This document shows, piece after piece, positions 35,421 through 43,052 of a stretch of 58,826 bases of DNA (position 1 is the stretch's first letter; the number at the start of each line of letters is the position of its first letter). A program made the position numbers and the translations under genes. The DNA lies in contig JAJDXG010000048.1 in the NCBI GenBank assembly GCA_022823365.1, forward strand, positions 1-58,826, read 5' to 3'. This DNA is from Gemmatimonadota bacterium. GTDB lineage: Bacteria; Gemmatimonadota; Gemmatimonadetes; Longimicrobiales; Gaopeijiaceae. Below the pieces are notes generated by a model. That model was not told the DNA's origin and made no database searches. It saw nothing but the letters and a program-made list of their open reading frames with translations.

Positions 35421-36341
35421 ATGGCAGATCTCGACATTCAACCAGGCAGGACCCGCATCGGCTGGATCGGGCTGGGCGTCATGGGGCGCAGCATGTGCGG
35501 GCACGTGATGGACCACGGGTTCGACGCGACCGTGTTCACCCGGACCCGCGCAACGGCGGCGTCGGTGCTGGAGAAGGGCGCGGTGTGGGCGGACAGCCCC
35601 CGCGCGGTGGCCGAGCAGAGCGACGTGATCTTCAGCATCGTCGGCTTCCCGCGCGACGTGCGCGAGGTAATCCTGGGCGAGGACGGGGCGCTGGCGGGAT
35701 GCGAGGCGGGGAACATCCTCGTGGACATGACGACAAGTGAGCCTTCGCTTGCGGTCGAGATCTACAAGGCGGCGCGCGCGAAGGGGGTGGCCAGCGTCGA
35801 CGCCCCCGTGTCGGGAGGCGACATCGGGGCCCGCGAGGCCCGCCTGTCGATCATGATCGGGGGGGACGAGGACGTGGTGGAGGCGCTCGGCCCCTGCTGG
35901 CGGGCGATGGGGAAGGCCATCGTGCGACAGGGGGGACCCGGGGCGGGGCAGCACGCCAAGATGGTGAACCAGGTGCTGATCGGCCCGCTGATGATCGGGA
36001 TGTGCGAGGGCCTGCTGTACGCCTACCGGTCAGGGCTCGACCTGGAGACGGTCATGAAGTCGGTGGCGCTTGGAGCCGCGGGAAGCTGGTCGCTCTCCAA
36101 CTACGGCCCGCGCGTCATCGCCAACGACTTCGACCCCGGCTTCTTCGTCGAGCACTTCGTCAAGGACATGGAGATCGCGCTCGCCGAGGCAGGCCGCATG
36201 AAGCTGGCGCTGCCGGGACTGGCGCTGGCGCATCAGTTGTATAACGCCCTTCGGGCGCAGGGGAAGGGACACAGGGGAACCCACGCGCTCCAACTCGCCT
36301 TGGCACATCTGTCCGACATCGACTGGATGGGGCGGGACTGA
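35421..36341 (+). CDS. NAD(P)-dependent beta-hydroxyacid dehydrogenase (3-hydroxyisobutyrate dehydrogenase family)
   Basis: 306 residues from the ATG at 35421; the open frame upstream is noise. Rossmann motif [17 protein letters not shown], substrate loop [15 protein letters not shown] and catalytic Lys in [13 protein letters not shown], with the C-terminal all-alpha domain ending [15 protein letters not shown]. Cytoplasmic oxidation of a beta-hydroxyacid such as 3-hydroxyisobutyrate or tartronate semialdehyde. A methylmalonate-semialdehyde dehydrogenase lies about 8 kb away, which fits valine or thymine breakdown, but the genes are not linked as an operon. Convergent with penicillin acylase. 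Confidence 0.9.
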   Translation: MADLDIQPGRTRIGWIGLGVMGRSMCGHVMDHGFDATVFTRTRATAASVLEKGAVWADSPRAVAEQSDVIFSIVGFPRDVREVILGEDGALAGCEAGNILVDMTTSEPSLAVEIYKAARAKGVASVDAPVSGGDIGAREARLSIMIGGDEDVVEALGPCWRAMGKAIVRQGGPGAGQHAKMVNQVLIGPLMIGMCEGLLYAYRSGLDLETVMKSVALGAAGSWSLSNYGPRVIANDFDPGFFVEHFVKDMEIALAEAGRMKLALPGLALAHQLYNALRAQGKGHRGTHALQLALAHLSDIDWMGRD

Positions 36342-36372
36342 CGCGCCTTGCCCTGGTCCTGACATCTACTGG

Positions 36373-36386
36373 AAACCAGCTGGTTT
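36373..36386. terminator. 14-bp palindrome between convergent genes
   Basis: AAACCAGCTGGTTT is a perfect palindrome that includes part of the penicillin acylase stop codon. It could act as a bidirectional terminator stem or a binding site. Confidence 0.35.
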
Positions 36387-38691
36387 ACGACCCTCCCGGA
36401 GCCAGCACCAGCCGGTTCTCAGCCTCCGCCTCCACCGCCTCCCGCGAGAAGAGCATCGGGAAGTATTCCTGGTTGGCCCAGCGCTCCGTGAGGTTGCCGT
36501 AGTAGGGGCTTCCCGGCCGGCCGGACTGCCCGGGCGCGTTGGTGAACAGCGACCCGTCCAGGTCGCCGAAGTCGACGATGTGACGGTAGGTGGCTCCCGT
36601 CGCCGCCACCGTGCCCGCGCCCCCGGAGCGCTCCGCCGAGGGCAGGTCGTAGGCGGTCACCAGCGCGTGCGGGAACTCGTTCGTGTGATCGCGTCCCCAG
36701 CGCCACTCGGCGGGGTCGTCGCCCTGGTCGAGCGCGATGCGGTCCAGGGCGGCGGCGAGCGCCGCCTCCAGCGCGGCTGCCGCGTCCCCGCCCCCGTCGT
36801 CCGCCACCTGGTCGAGCACATCCCCGTCGAGGCGGCGGTAGATGGCGGCCGCCCGGCTGTCGCGGTCGAACACGCCGTTCCAGGCCGCCAGCTCGGCCCG
36901 GTAGGACTCCACGTCCGCGTCGCTTGCCGTCCATCCGCCGAAAAGGGCCGCATGGCGCGCGCCCGACGCCGAATACGCGTCCTGCTGGAGCACCCGTGAA
37001 TCCTCGAGCGTGAAGTCGCTGCCCGCGTTCAACACCTCCTGCACGCGCGCGAAGCGGGCGAAGGGGCCGGCGGTCTTGAAGAAGAGCGGCGGGTCATAGC
37101 CCTGCGGGTGGATGTCGTGGTTGGCGGTCCCCACCCAGCCGCGCTCCGGGTTGTACTCGGTGGGCAGATCGTCGCGGAAGCCATCCCATTCGTATTCCCC
37201 GGTCCCGGGCACCGGCAGACGCCCATGCCAGTTGGGGCGGCTTGGCGAGAGCGCGGCGGCCTGCCAGGCGATGTTCCCGTCCGCGTCGCCACAGATCATG
37301 TTCTCGGTCGGGGCCAGCCAGTAGCGCATCTCCTCCAGGAACGCGCTGCAGTCGGAGACCACGTTGAGCCGCAGGCCCGCCAGGTATCCCGTGGTGCCCG
37401 GTTCGTGCATGGTCGAGCGCATGGCGTAGGCGAGGTTGTTCCCGGGATCCCGGTGGAAGATCGGGCCGTGGCGCGAGAACTCGAGCTCCATGGTCACCGG
37501 CTCGCCGTCCCTGACCTGGACGGTTTCGGTGATGGTCCGCACCTCCTCCCAGCCATCGCCCCAGCGCACCTGCTTCGGGTTGTCCGGGTTCACCTGCTCG
37601 ACGTACACGTCGGACTGGTCGGTGCCGACGATGGTCAGTCCCCAGGCGATGCGCCCGTTGTGCCCGATGGCCACCCCGGGGAGCACCGGCTCGGTCGAAC
37701 CGATGGTGGTCCAGCCGGGCGCGTCCAGGTGCACCACGTAGCGAAGCGAAGGGTTGGTCACGCCGCGGTGCGGGTCGTTGGCCACGATCGCATGGCCGCT
37801 CGCCGTGCGGCTTCCATGAATCGCCCAGTTGTTGCTCCCGGGGGACGTTTCGCGCGCACCAAGGTTGAGCGCCATCTCCGACCCAGTCCAGCCGTCGTAG
37901 GGCGCGACCAGCGGTGGACTGCTCATCGCGTTACGGAACCCCGTCACGCCGGCCAGCACCTCGCCCGAGATCAGCGACATGTCGACGCCGTCGGGGACGG
38001 CCAGCTCCCGCCACGGGGTGGGGTTCGCCTGGCGGTTGGCTTCCTCCGCGCCCAGATCGGCCACGCGCAGCGCCAGCTGCAGCTCACGGCGCACATCCGC
38101 AACCGGCATCGCCGTCTGCATGCGCAGCAAAGGAGTCTCGGCGCTCCAGTATTCGGGCTCGAGACCCGTAAGCTGGAACTCTACCGGCAGCTCTCCGGCC
38201 GCCATCGCATGATCGATGTAGGCGTTGATCCCTGCAGCGAAGGCCTCCAGGATGCGCCGGCCCTCGGGGTGGTAGGTGGTGAACTCGGCGTCGTCGAACG
38301 GACCCCGGAACATGAGCAGGCGCGCGACCCGGTCATGCTGCAGGGCCTCCGCACCCAGCACCTCGCTCAGCCGCCCCTCGCCCGCCTTCCGGTACATCTC
38401 CATCTGCCAGAGGCGATCCTGCGCCTGGACGAAGCCCTGCGCGAAGAACAGGTCGTCGAGGCCCGAGGCGTAGATGTGGGGAATGCCCCAGGGATCGCGC
38501 AGCACCTCGACTTCGGCCTCGAGTCCCGGAACTTCGATGCGTCCGTCGATCCGGGGCAACTGCGCGCGGGCCAGCTCCTCGAAGGTCGCGGTGGGCCCAT
38601 CCGCGCACGCGCAAATGAAGGCCAGGAAGCCGAATGTGGCTACGACAACGCCGGGGTGCCGGGCGAGTCCGGAGACACGGATGGGGCGCAT
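36385..38691 (-). CDS. Penicillin acylase family (S45) lipoprotein
   Basis: 768 residues from the ATG at 38691 (CTGGAG upstream); the upstream frame is noise. Lipoprotein-like signal with FICAC around residues 25-29. Ntn-hydrolase precursor: alpha chain about 45-285 with DPWGIPHIYA and FAQGFVQAQDRLWQMEMYRKA, then autocleavage before Ser286 in SPGSNNWAIHGSRTASG, which becomes the nucleophile of the beta chain. Further signatures: ANDPHRGVTNPSLRY and IGHNGRIAWGLTIVGTDQSD. Members hydrolyse amides of penicillins or acyl-homoserine lactones; the natural substrate here is unknown. Divergent from a small secreted protein gene. Confidence 0.93.
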   Translation of the reverse strand: MRPIRVSGLARHPGVVVATFGFLAFICACADGPTATFEELARAQLPRIDGRIEVPGLEAEVEVLRDPWGIPHIYASGLDDLFFAQGFVQAQDRLWQMEMYRKAGEGRLSEVLGAEALQHDRVARLLMFRGPFDDAEFTTYHPEGRRILEAFAAGINAYIDHAMAAGELPVEFQLTGLEPEYWSAETPLLRMQTAMPVADVRRELQLALRVADLGAEEANRQANPTPWRELAVPDGVDMSLISGEVLAGVTGFRNAMSSPPLVAPYDGWTGSEMALNLGARETSPGSNNWAIHGSRTASGHAIVANDPHRGVTNPSLRYVVHLDAPGWTTIGSTEPVLPGVAIGHNGRIAWGLTIVGTDQSDVYVEQVNPDNPKQVRWGDGWEEVRTITETVQVRDGEPVTMELEFSRHGPIFHRDPGNNLAYAMRSTMHEPGTTGYLAGLRLNVVSDCSAFLEEMRYWLAPTENMICGDADGNIAWQAAALSPSRPNWHGRLPVPGTGEYEWDGFRDDLPTEYNPERGWVGTANHDIHPQGYDPPLFFKTAGPFARFARVQEVLNAGSDFTLEDSRVLQQDAYSASGARHAALFGGWTASDADVESYRAELAAWNGVFDRDSRAAAIYRRLDGDVLDQVADDGGGDAAAALEAALAAALDRIALDQGDDPAEWRWGRDHTNEFPHALVTAYDLPSAERSGGAGTVAATGATYRHIVDFGDLDGSLFTNAPGQSGRPGSPYYGNLTERWANQEYFPMLFSREAVEAEAENRLVLAPGGS

Positions 38692-38791
38692 GGTTTCTCC
38701 AGGGGAAGTGTTGCGGCTGGATGCGGTGCCGGAACACGCGCAGGCTACTAGCTTCGGGACGGAACCGGGTCCACGCAAACAGGAACGATCG

Positions 38792-39439
38792 ATGAACGGC
38801 AATTCCAGGTCGATGACGTGCGCTACGTCGGTGTCCGCGCTCGCTTCAGGGATGCTTGTCCTGTGCGGCTTCACCTTGAACGAGCCGGGCGTCGCGTACG
38901 CCCAGGAGCCGGAGATGGAGATGGGCTTCGAACATCTGGCGGGCATCGATGTCGTCCTCGCCTTCGACGATCCCACCGCCAATCGCGTGCTGGAAGCGGC
39001 CTTTCAGGAGTCGCTTGGACGCCGGGTGGGCATCAACCTGCTCGCCACGGCGCAGCCGGATGCGCTGTCGGTGGTGGTGGTTGCGACCTGCGTGCCGCAG
39101 GACTGTGCGAGCGCCGAGTTCTACTCCGTGGCGCTTCTCCTGTCGAATCACTACGACGCCACCTGGGCCATCGAGTTGCTGTCCCACGAATCGCAGGAGC
39201 TCGCCGATCTCTATGCGCCGAGGGTAGCCGAGCTCATGGAGCCGCTCGGGATCTGGGCCGAGGCCTGGCGCCCCGGCGAATACCGCGCGCAGGTGGACGC
39301 CTTCGTGGATCAGCTCGAGGCCAGATGCTTCGGGCCGGCCCTGGCCCGGCGGGGGATCATCGCGGCTCTGGCGCTCGGGGACAGCGCGCGCGCCCAACGG
39401 CTGGATCAGGTGGCCAGCGACGAACGGGCGCTCTGCTAG
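38792..39439 (+). CDS. Secreted protein of unknown function
   Basis: 215 residues from the ATG at 38792 (AGGAAC upstream). Sec signal MNGNSRSMTCATSVSAL...GVAYAQ. The mature protein is mostly alpha-helical, with GFEHLAGIDVVLAFDDPTANRVLEAAFQ, three cysteines before the C-terminus (VATCVPQDC, EARCFG), and a final Cys (ERALC). The even number of exported cysteines suggests disulfides. I do not recognise a family. It lies 100 nt from the divergent penicillin acylase and 9 nt from the convergent epimerase gene. Confidence 0.75.
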   Translation: MNGNSRSMTCATSVSALASGMLVLCGFTLNEPGVAYAQEPEMEMGFEHLAGIDVVLAFDDPTANRVLEAAFQESLGRRVGINLLATAQPDALSVVVVATCVPQDCASAEFYSVALLLSNHYDATWAIELLSHESQELADLYAPRVAELMEPLGIWAEAWRPGEYRAQVDAFVDQLEARCFGPALARRGIIAALALGDSARAQRLDQVASDERALC

Positions 39440-39448
39440 GGACCCCGC

Positions 39449-40633
39449 CTACGCGCCCGCCGCTCTCCAGGCATCCAGAACCTCGCGCTCCCGCGCGCGG
39501 CTCATCCCGGCGCGCCGGTTGTTGCGCTCCTCCGCGGGGCGGGTCCCGTCCCAATCCACGGTGTCGCGGCTGGTCACGGCCAGCGGGCGGAAGGTGAGGC
39601 CGCTCGCGAGCGCGCGATCGACGTCCACGTACATCAGGTCGGCTCCCGGCGCCCAGGCCGGCAGGTCGCCGAAGGGCCTCACGCCCTGCTCTTCGAGGAA
39701 GTCCTCCGGGACCCAGGTGAACTCGACCGGCATCGAGGTGGCCGCGCGAATGCCGTAGAGCATCTCGGCCATCGACATGCGGGATGCGGGACCGGTGGCG
39801 TTGAAGTCGCCGGCGACGCCGTCCTCGGCCAGGCGCACGATCCACTCGGTGATGTCGCGCTGGTCGATGATCTGGTTGGCGTGCTCCGGGTTGCCGGGGG
39901 CCAGCACCTCGCCGCCCTCGAAGATGCGCAGGGGCCAGTAGGTGAAGCGGTCCGTCCGGTCGCCCGGTCCCACGATCAGGCCCGGACGCACGATGGTCGC
40001 GCGCCCCGGGAAGGCGGCGTGGGCGATGTCCTCGCTCAGCGCCTTCATGAGCCCGTAATGGGCTTCATCCCCGTCCTGCCAGCCGTCGGGTGGCGTGAAG
40101 CGCTCCGAGTCCTCGTCGATGAGATGCTCGTAGAGGACGCGGTCCTTGTGCTCGTACGCGAGCCCGGGGCTGACATAGGCCGAAATCGAGGAGACGAAGA
40201 CGTACTGCTCGGCGGCGTCCCGCAGCAGTTCCGTGCTCAACTGCGCCCAGCGATAGTTCTGCGTGTTGTTGTCGAGCACGACGTCCCAGCTGCGGCCCTC
40301 CAGGGCACCCAGGTCGCCGTCACGGTCGCCGATGAGGTGCTCCACGTCGGGAAGGTCCGCCTGCGCGCGGCCGCGGGTGAAGATGGTCACCTCGTGGCCG
40401 CGCTCGACCGCGTAGCGAACCATGTGCGGGCCGATGAAGCCGGTGCCGCCGAGGATGAGGAGCCGCTTGGGCGTGGGCGCCTGCTGCGGCTGCGGGCCGG
40501 AGTCGTCGCCGGCTCGCCGCCTGGGGGCACCGTTGGTGGAGGCGAGGCCGATTCCGGGGATGCCCAGCCCGAGTCCCAGCCCGGCCCCGGCGACGCCGGC
40601 TGTGCGCAGGAAGTCCCGTCGCGTCGGGTTCAT
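39449..40633 (-). CDS. Tat-exported NAD-dependent epimerase/dehydratase (extended SDR)
   Basis: 394 residues. Twin-arginine signal MNPTRRDFLRTAGVAGAGLG, then a low-complexity linker. NAD motif LLILGGTGFIGPHMVRYAVERG; the catalytic Tyr-x3-Lys appears as YGLMK after the VFVSSISAY segment. The layout (DRDGDLGALEGRSWDVVLDN) resembles CSP41/isoflavone-reductase-like atypical SDRs that act on sugars or bind RNA. Export of a nucleotide-cofactor enzyme by Tat fits with folding and cofactor loading in the cytoplasm. ATG at 40633 with AGGGAGAACACACC upstream; 16 nt after the upstream lipoprotein gene, so probably an operon. Confidence 0.9.
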   Translation of the reverse strand: MNPTRRDFLRTAGVAGAGLGLGLGIPGIGLASTNGAPRRRAGDDSGPQPQQAPTPKRLLILGGTGFIGPHMVRYAVERGHEVTIFTRGRAQADLPDVEHLIGDRDGDLGALEGRSWDVVLDNNTQNYRWAQLSTELLRDAAEQYVFVSSISAYVSPGLAYEHKDRVLYEHLIDEDSERFTPPDGWQDGDEAHYGLMKALSEDIAHAAFPGRATIVRPGLIVGPGDRTDRFTYWPLRIFEGGEVLAPGNPEHANQIIDQRDITEWIVRLAEDGVAGDFNATGPASRMSMAEMLYGIRAATSMPVEFTWVPEDFLEEQGVRPFGDLPAWAPGADLMYVDVDRALASGLTFRPLAVTSRDTVDWDGTRPAEERNNRRAGMSRAREREVLDAWRAAGA

Positions 40634-40649
40634 GGTGTGTTCTCCCTGG

Positions 40650-41105
40650 TTATTGACGGGCCAGCGAGCCTGAGAGGATCACGCGCCCGCAGAAGTCGGT
40701 GTCGGCATGCTCGGAGACCTCCGCGCTTCTGCCGAAAAACCTCACGGTTGAGCTGAGCGTTCTGGTGGGGCCGCAAAACTCCTCGTTGACCGAGGCGGAG
40801 AAGCCGCCACCCAACAACTCCAGGAATCCGGTGGCGTCCAGCGTTCCTGTGACGGAGGGAATCTCGGCCGTGCCGCCGGCAGCCTGGATCTCGCCGGTAA
40901 TCGTCACGATCTCCCCGGCCTGTTCGACGACGACCTGCATCGAACCCTGTATGCCCTGCTGGTTCAGCAGGAACTGGACGATGAACGATCCGGTGTAGGT
41001 GCCCGTGACATCGGGAAGGGGTCCGGTCGGCTCATCGTCGCCGCATGCAGCGCCGGACAGCATGAGTACGGCTGCCGCAAGGCATCGTCGCCATGGCTGC
41101 GTCAT
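40650..41105 (-). CDS. Small lipoprotein of unknown function
   Basis: 151 residues from the ATG at 41105 (AGGAGG 13 nt upstream). Lipobox LSGAAC after MTQPWRRCLAAAVLM. The mature part is a small beta-barrel-like domain (VTGTYTGSFIVQFLLNQQG, GSMQVVVEQAGEIVTITGEI, FFGRSAEVSEHADTDF) with two Cys that could pair (EEFCGP, DFCGR). No family assigned; similar short lipoproteins with a VTGTY..S start are frequent in this type of genome. Followed after 16 nt by the Tat epimerase gene. Confidence 0.78.
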   Translation of the reverse strand: MTQPWRRCLAAAVLMLSGAACGDDEPTGPLPDVTGTYTGSFIVQFLLNQQGIQGSMQVVVEQAGEIVTITGEIQAAGGTAEIPSVTGTLDATGFLELLGGGFSASVNEEFCGPTRTLSSTVRFFGRSAEVSEHADTDFCGRVILSGSLARQ

Positions 41106-41244
41106 GATCGTGTCCGACCTCCTCTCACGTTCACCGGTTAAACGCCTCCCGTCTGATCGGAAAAGCCTAGCCGCGGGACGGCAAGGCTGCAACGGGTTCG
41201 AGTGGGCTGGACGTTTCGGCAGCGGCTCACCATGGTGCCGGGAT

Positions 41245-41265
41245 GCCGGGCAGATGACGCCCGGC
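41245..41265 (+). promoter_or_regulatory. Leader hairpin upstream of the MerB-like gene
   Basis: GCCGGGC-AGATGAC-GCCCGGC forms a perfect 7-bp GC stem with a 7-nt loop. It ends 9 nt before the AGGGGGAG ribosome site (41274-41281). It could stabilise the leader or modulate initiation; function unproven. Confidence 0.4.
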
Positions 41266-41287
41266 GTTGGAGCAGGGGGAGACCGTG

Positions 41288-41971
41288 GTGACAGGACGAG
41301 GTGGCGCATTCGCGTGGCGCCTGCGCGGCCATCTTTACCGGAGAATCCGTGAAACAGGGGTGGTCCCCGACCGCGCCGAACTTGGCGAGGGACTGAGAGC
41401 CGGGGCCGGCGATGTGGATCGAGCTCTGGCGTTCCTGGCGGATGCGCACATCCTGGTTCTGGACGAGGCGGGCGAGATCCGGATGGCTCATCCCTTTTCG
41501 GCCGCGGAGACGCCCTTCCGGGTGCGTACCCCCGGGACCGACTACCGGGCCAACTGCGCATGGGACGCGCTCGCGGTCCCGCTGCTGCTCGACGTCGACG
41601 GACGGACGCGAACCGCGTGTCCCCGGTCGGGCGCTCCCATCGACCTTTCGGTGGCCGACGGGTGTGTCGATCCTGCCGACGGCGCGGTGGTCCGCTTCCC
41701 CGTGCCGGCCCGGCGCTTCTGGGACGACATCGGCTTCACCTGACGCAACATCGTGGCCTTCCGGTCGGAGGCGGATGCGGCCCGGTGGGCGGCTGCACGG
41801 GGCGTCGACCTCGGCGCGACGGTGCCCGTCGAGACGCTGGGAGAGTTGAGCCGCGGGTGGTACGCGGGCAGGCTGAGCGACCATTGGCGTCCCTCCTCGG
41901 CGAAGACGAAGCAGGCCCTCCTGCGCGAGTCGGGTCTCGTAGGCGCCTTCTGGCAGCTCCATCCCTCATGA
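41288..41971 (+). CDS. merB: MerB-like organomercurial lyase, candidate selenoprotein (in-frame UGA at the second catalytic Cys)
   Basis: 227 residues if the UGA at 41741-41743 is read as selenocysteine (residue 152). Start is GTG 41288 (41285 also possible) with AGGGGGAG 6 nt upstream. N-terminal winged helix (about 1-80), then the MerB domain. Catalytic residues: Cys90 and Asp93 in NCAWDAL, structural Cys111 in TACPRSGAP, Sec152 in GFT-U-RNIVAF. Spacing 90-93-111-152 matches E. coli MerB 96-99-117-159. After the UGA the frame continues 75 residues with MerB-like sequence (FRSEADAARWAAARG) and ends at a TGA overlapping the next start (ATGA). MerB cleaves C-Hg bonds. Alternatives: TGC-to-TGA nonsense mutation or sequencing error. 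UGA is used as an ordinary stop elsewhere here. Confidence 0.75.
41756..41772 (+). other. bSECIS-like hairpin downstream of the MerB UGA
   Basis: GCCTTCCGGTCGGAGGC folds as 4 bp (41756-59/41769-72), a bulged U (41760), 2 bp (61-62/67-68) and a GGUC loop (41763-66). The GGUC loop starts 19 nt after the UGA. The E. coli fdhF element has a bulged U, 2 bp and an AGGUCU loop with GGUC 18 nt after its UGA. An alternative fold pairs U60 with G68 (6-bp stem, CGGUC loop). Confidence 0.65.
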
Positions 41972-43020
41972 GAATCTCGCCGGCGCTCGTCAGCCTGGCG
42001 ACGATGCTGGCCCTGACAGCGTGCGCCGAATCCGGCCCGGCCACATCGCTGGACGGTCCGCTGGAAGGCTGCCCCGAAGCTGGCGCGGGCACCACGATCG
42101 GAGGGCTTCGAGGAACCGGGAGAGACGCCACCCCGTCGCCCGTCCGCCGGCTGGTGCTCATGGGAGGAGGACCCGAGGAGGACGGCGCCGCCCGCCGTTT
42201 CGCCGAAGCGGCCGCCGGAGGCGACATCGTCGTGTTGCGCGCGACGGGGTCGCTGACCAGCTATCCCGACTACTTCTCGGTGGAACTGGCCCCCAGTCCG
42301 GCTCCGGCTTCGGTGGTCACGATTCGCACCGACACCCCTCCGCTGGCGGACCACCCGAGCGTCCTCTGCCGCCTCGGCAGGGCGGAAGCGGTCTGGCTCG
42401 CGGGCGGAAGCCAGTGGAACTACCTGGGGCGGTGGCCGAATTCGGTCCACGTCGCCGTGGGGGAGGCAACGCGCCGAGGGGCGGCCCTGGGCGGGACCAG
42501 CGCCGGAGCGGTGTCGCTGGGCGAAGCCGCATTTGATGCCCGGCACGGCACCATCACATCGGGTGAAGCCCTCTCGGAACCCGCGGACGTATCGGTCAGC
42601 GTGGGACCATCGAGCCTGCCTCAGCCCGAGCTCGCGAACATTATCGTGGACTCCCACTTCACGGAGCGGTCCCGTGAGGGACGGCTCCTTGCCTTCCTCG
42701 GGCGACTGCTGGCGCAACCCCGCTCGGGTCCGTTCGTCGGGGTCGGGATCGACGAGGGGGTCGCGTTGGAAATCGAGGGCAGCGGCTACCGGGTTTCCTC
42801 AACGAGGGCCGGCGCGGTGTGGATGTATGAGGCCACGGGTCCGGCTGTCGTTCAGCCGGGCCAGCCGCTCTCGCTGGATGGCATACGCCGAGTGCGGCTG
42901 GCGGACGGAGCCTCGGGCCGCTGGCCCTTCCTGTTCGATGAGGCCGAGCGCGTCCAGGAGCTTGTGGTGGAGGAGGGGGAGGTGCGGGTCAAGGGCGTGA
43001 GCACTGCGGGCGACCGCTGA
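41968..43020 (+). CDS. S51-type (cyanophycinase/peptidase E-like) lipoprotein
   Basis: 350 residues from the ATG at 41968, overlapping the MerB stop (ATGA); the open frame further upstream is the other gene. Lipoprotein signal with ALTAC. Peptidase S51 fold: VRRLVLMGGGPEEDGAARR, AVWLAGGSQWNYLG, nucleophile Ser in ALGGTSAGAVSLGEAA, and IVDSHFTERSREGRLLAFL with the conserved Asp/His. C-terminal segment (about 270-350) resembles the extension of exported cyanophycinases. It would cleave Asp-containing dipeptides or poly-Asp backbones. Translational coupling to the MerB-like gene is the oddest part of its context. Confidence 0.9.
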   Translation: MRISPALVSLATMLALTACAESGPATSLDGPLEGCPEAGAGTTIGGLRGTGRDATPSPVRRLVLMGGGPEEDGAARRFAEAAAGGDIVVLRATGSLTSYPDYFSVELAPSPAPASVVTIRTDTPPLADHPSVLCRLGRAEAVWLAGGSQWNYLGRWPNSVHVAVGEATRRGAALGGTSAGAVSLGEAAFDARHGTITSGEALSEPADVSVSVGPSSLPQPELANIIVDSHFTERSREGRLLAFLGRLLAQPRSGPFVGVGIDEGVALEIEGSGYRVSSTRAGAVWMYEATGPAVVQPGQPLSLDGIRRVRLADGASGRWPFLFDEAERVQELVVEEGEVRVKGVSTAGDR

Positions 43021-43052
43021 TCAGAACCCCGGGAAGGCGGGTGCCTCCGGGT

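Noticed and set aside
41288..41743. MerB-like frame as an ordinary truncated pseudogene
   Set aside because: The downstream half is in the same frame, intact and conserved, the only stop is at the catalytic Cys codon, and a SECIS-like hairpin follows. Kept as the main alternative, not the preferred reading.
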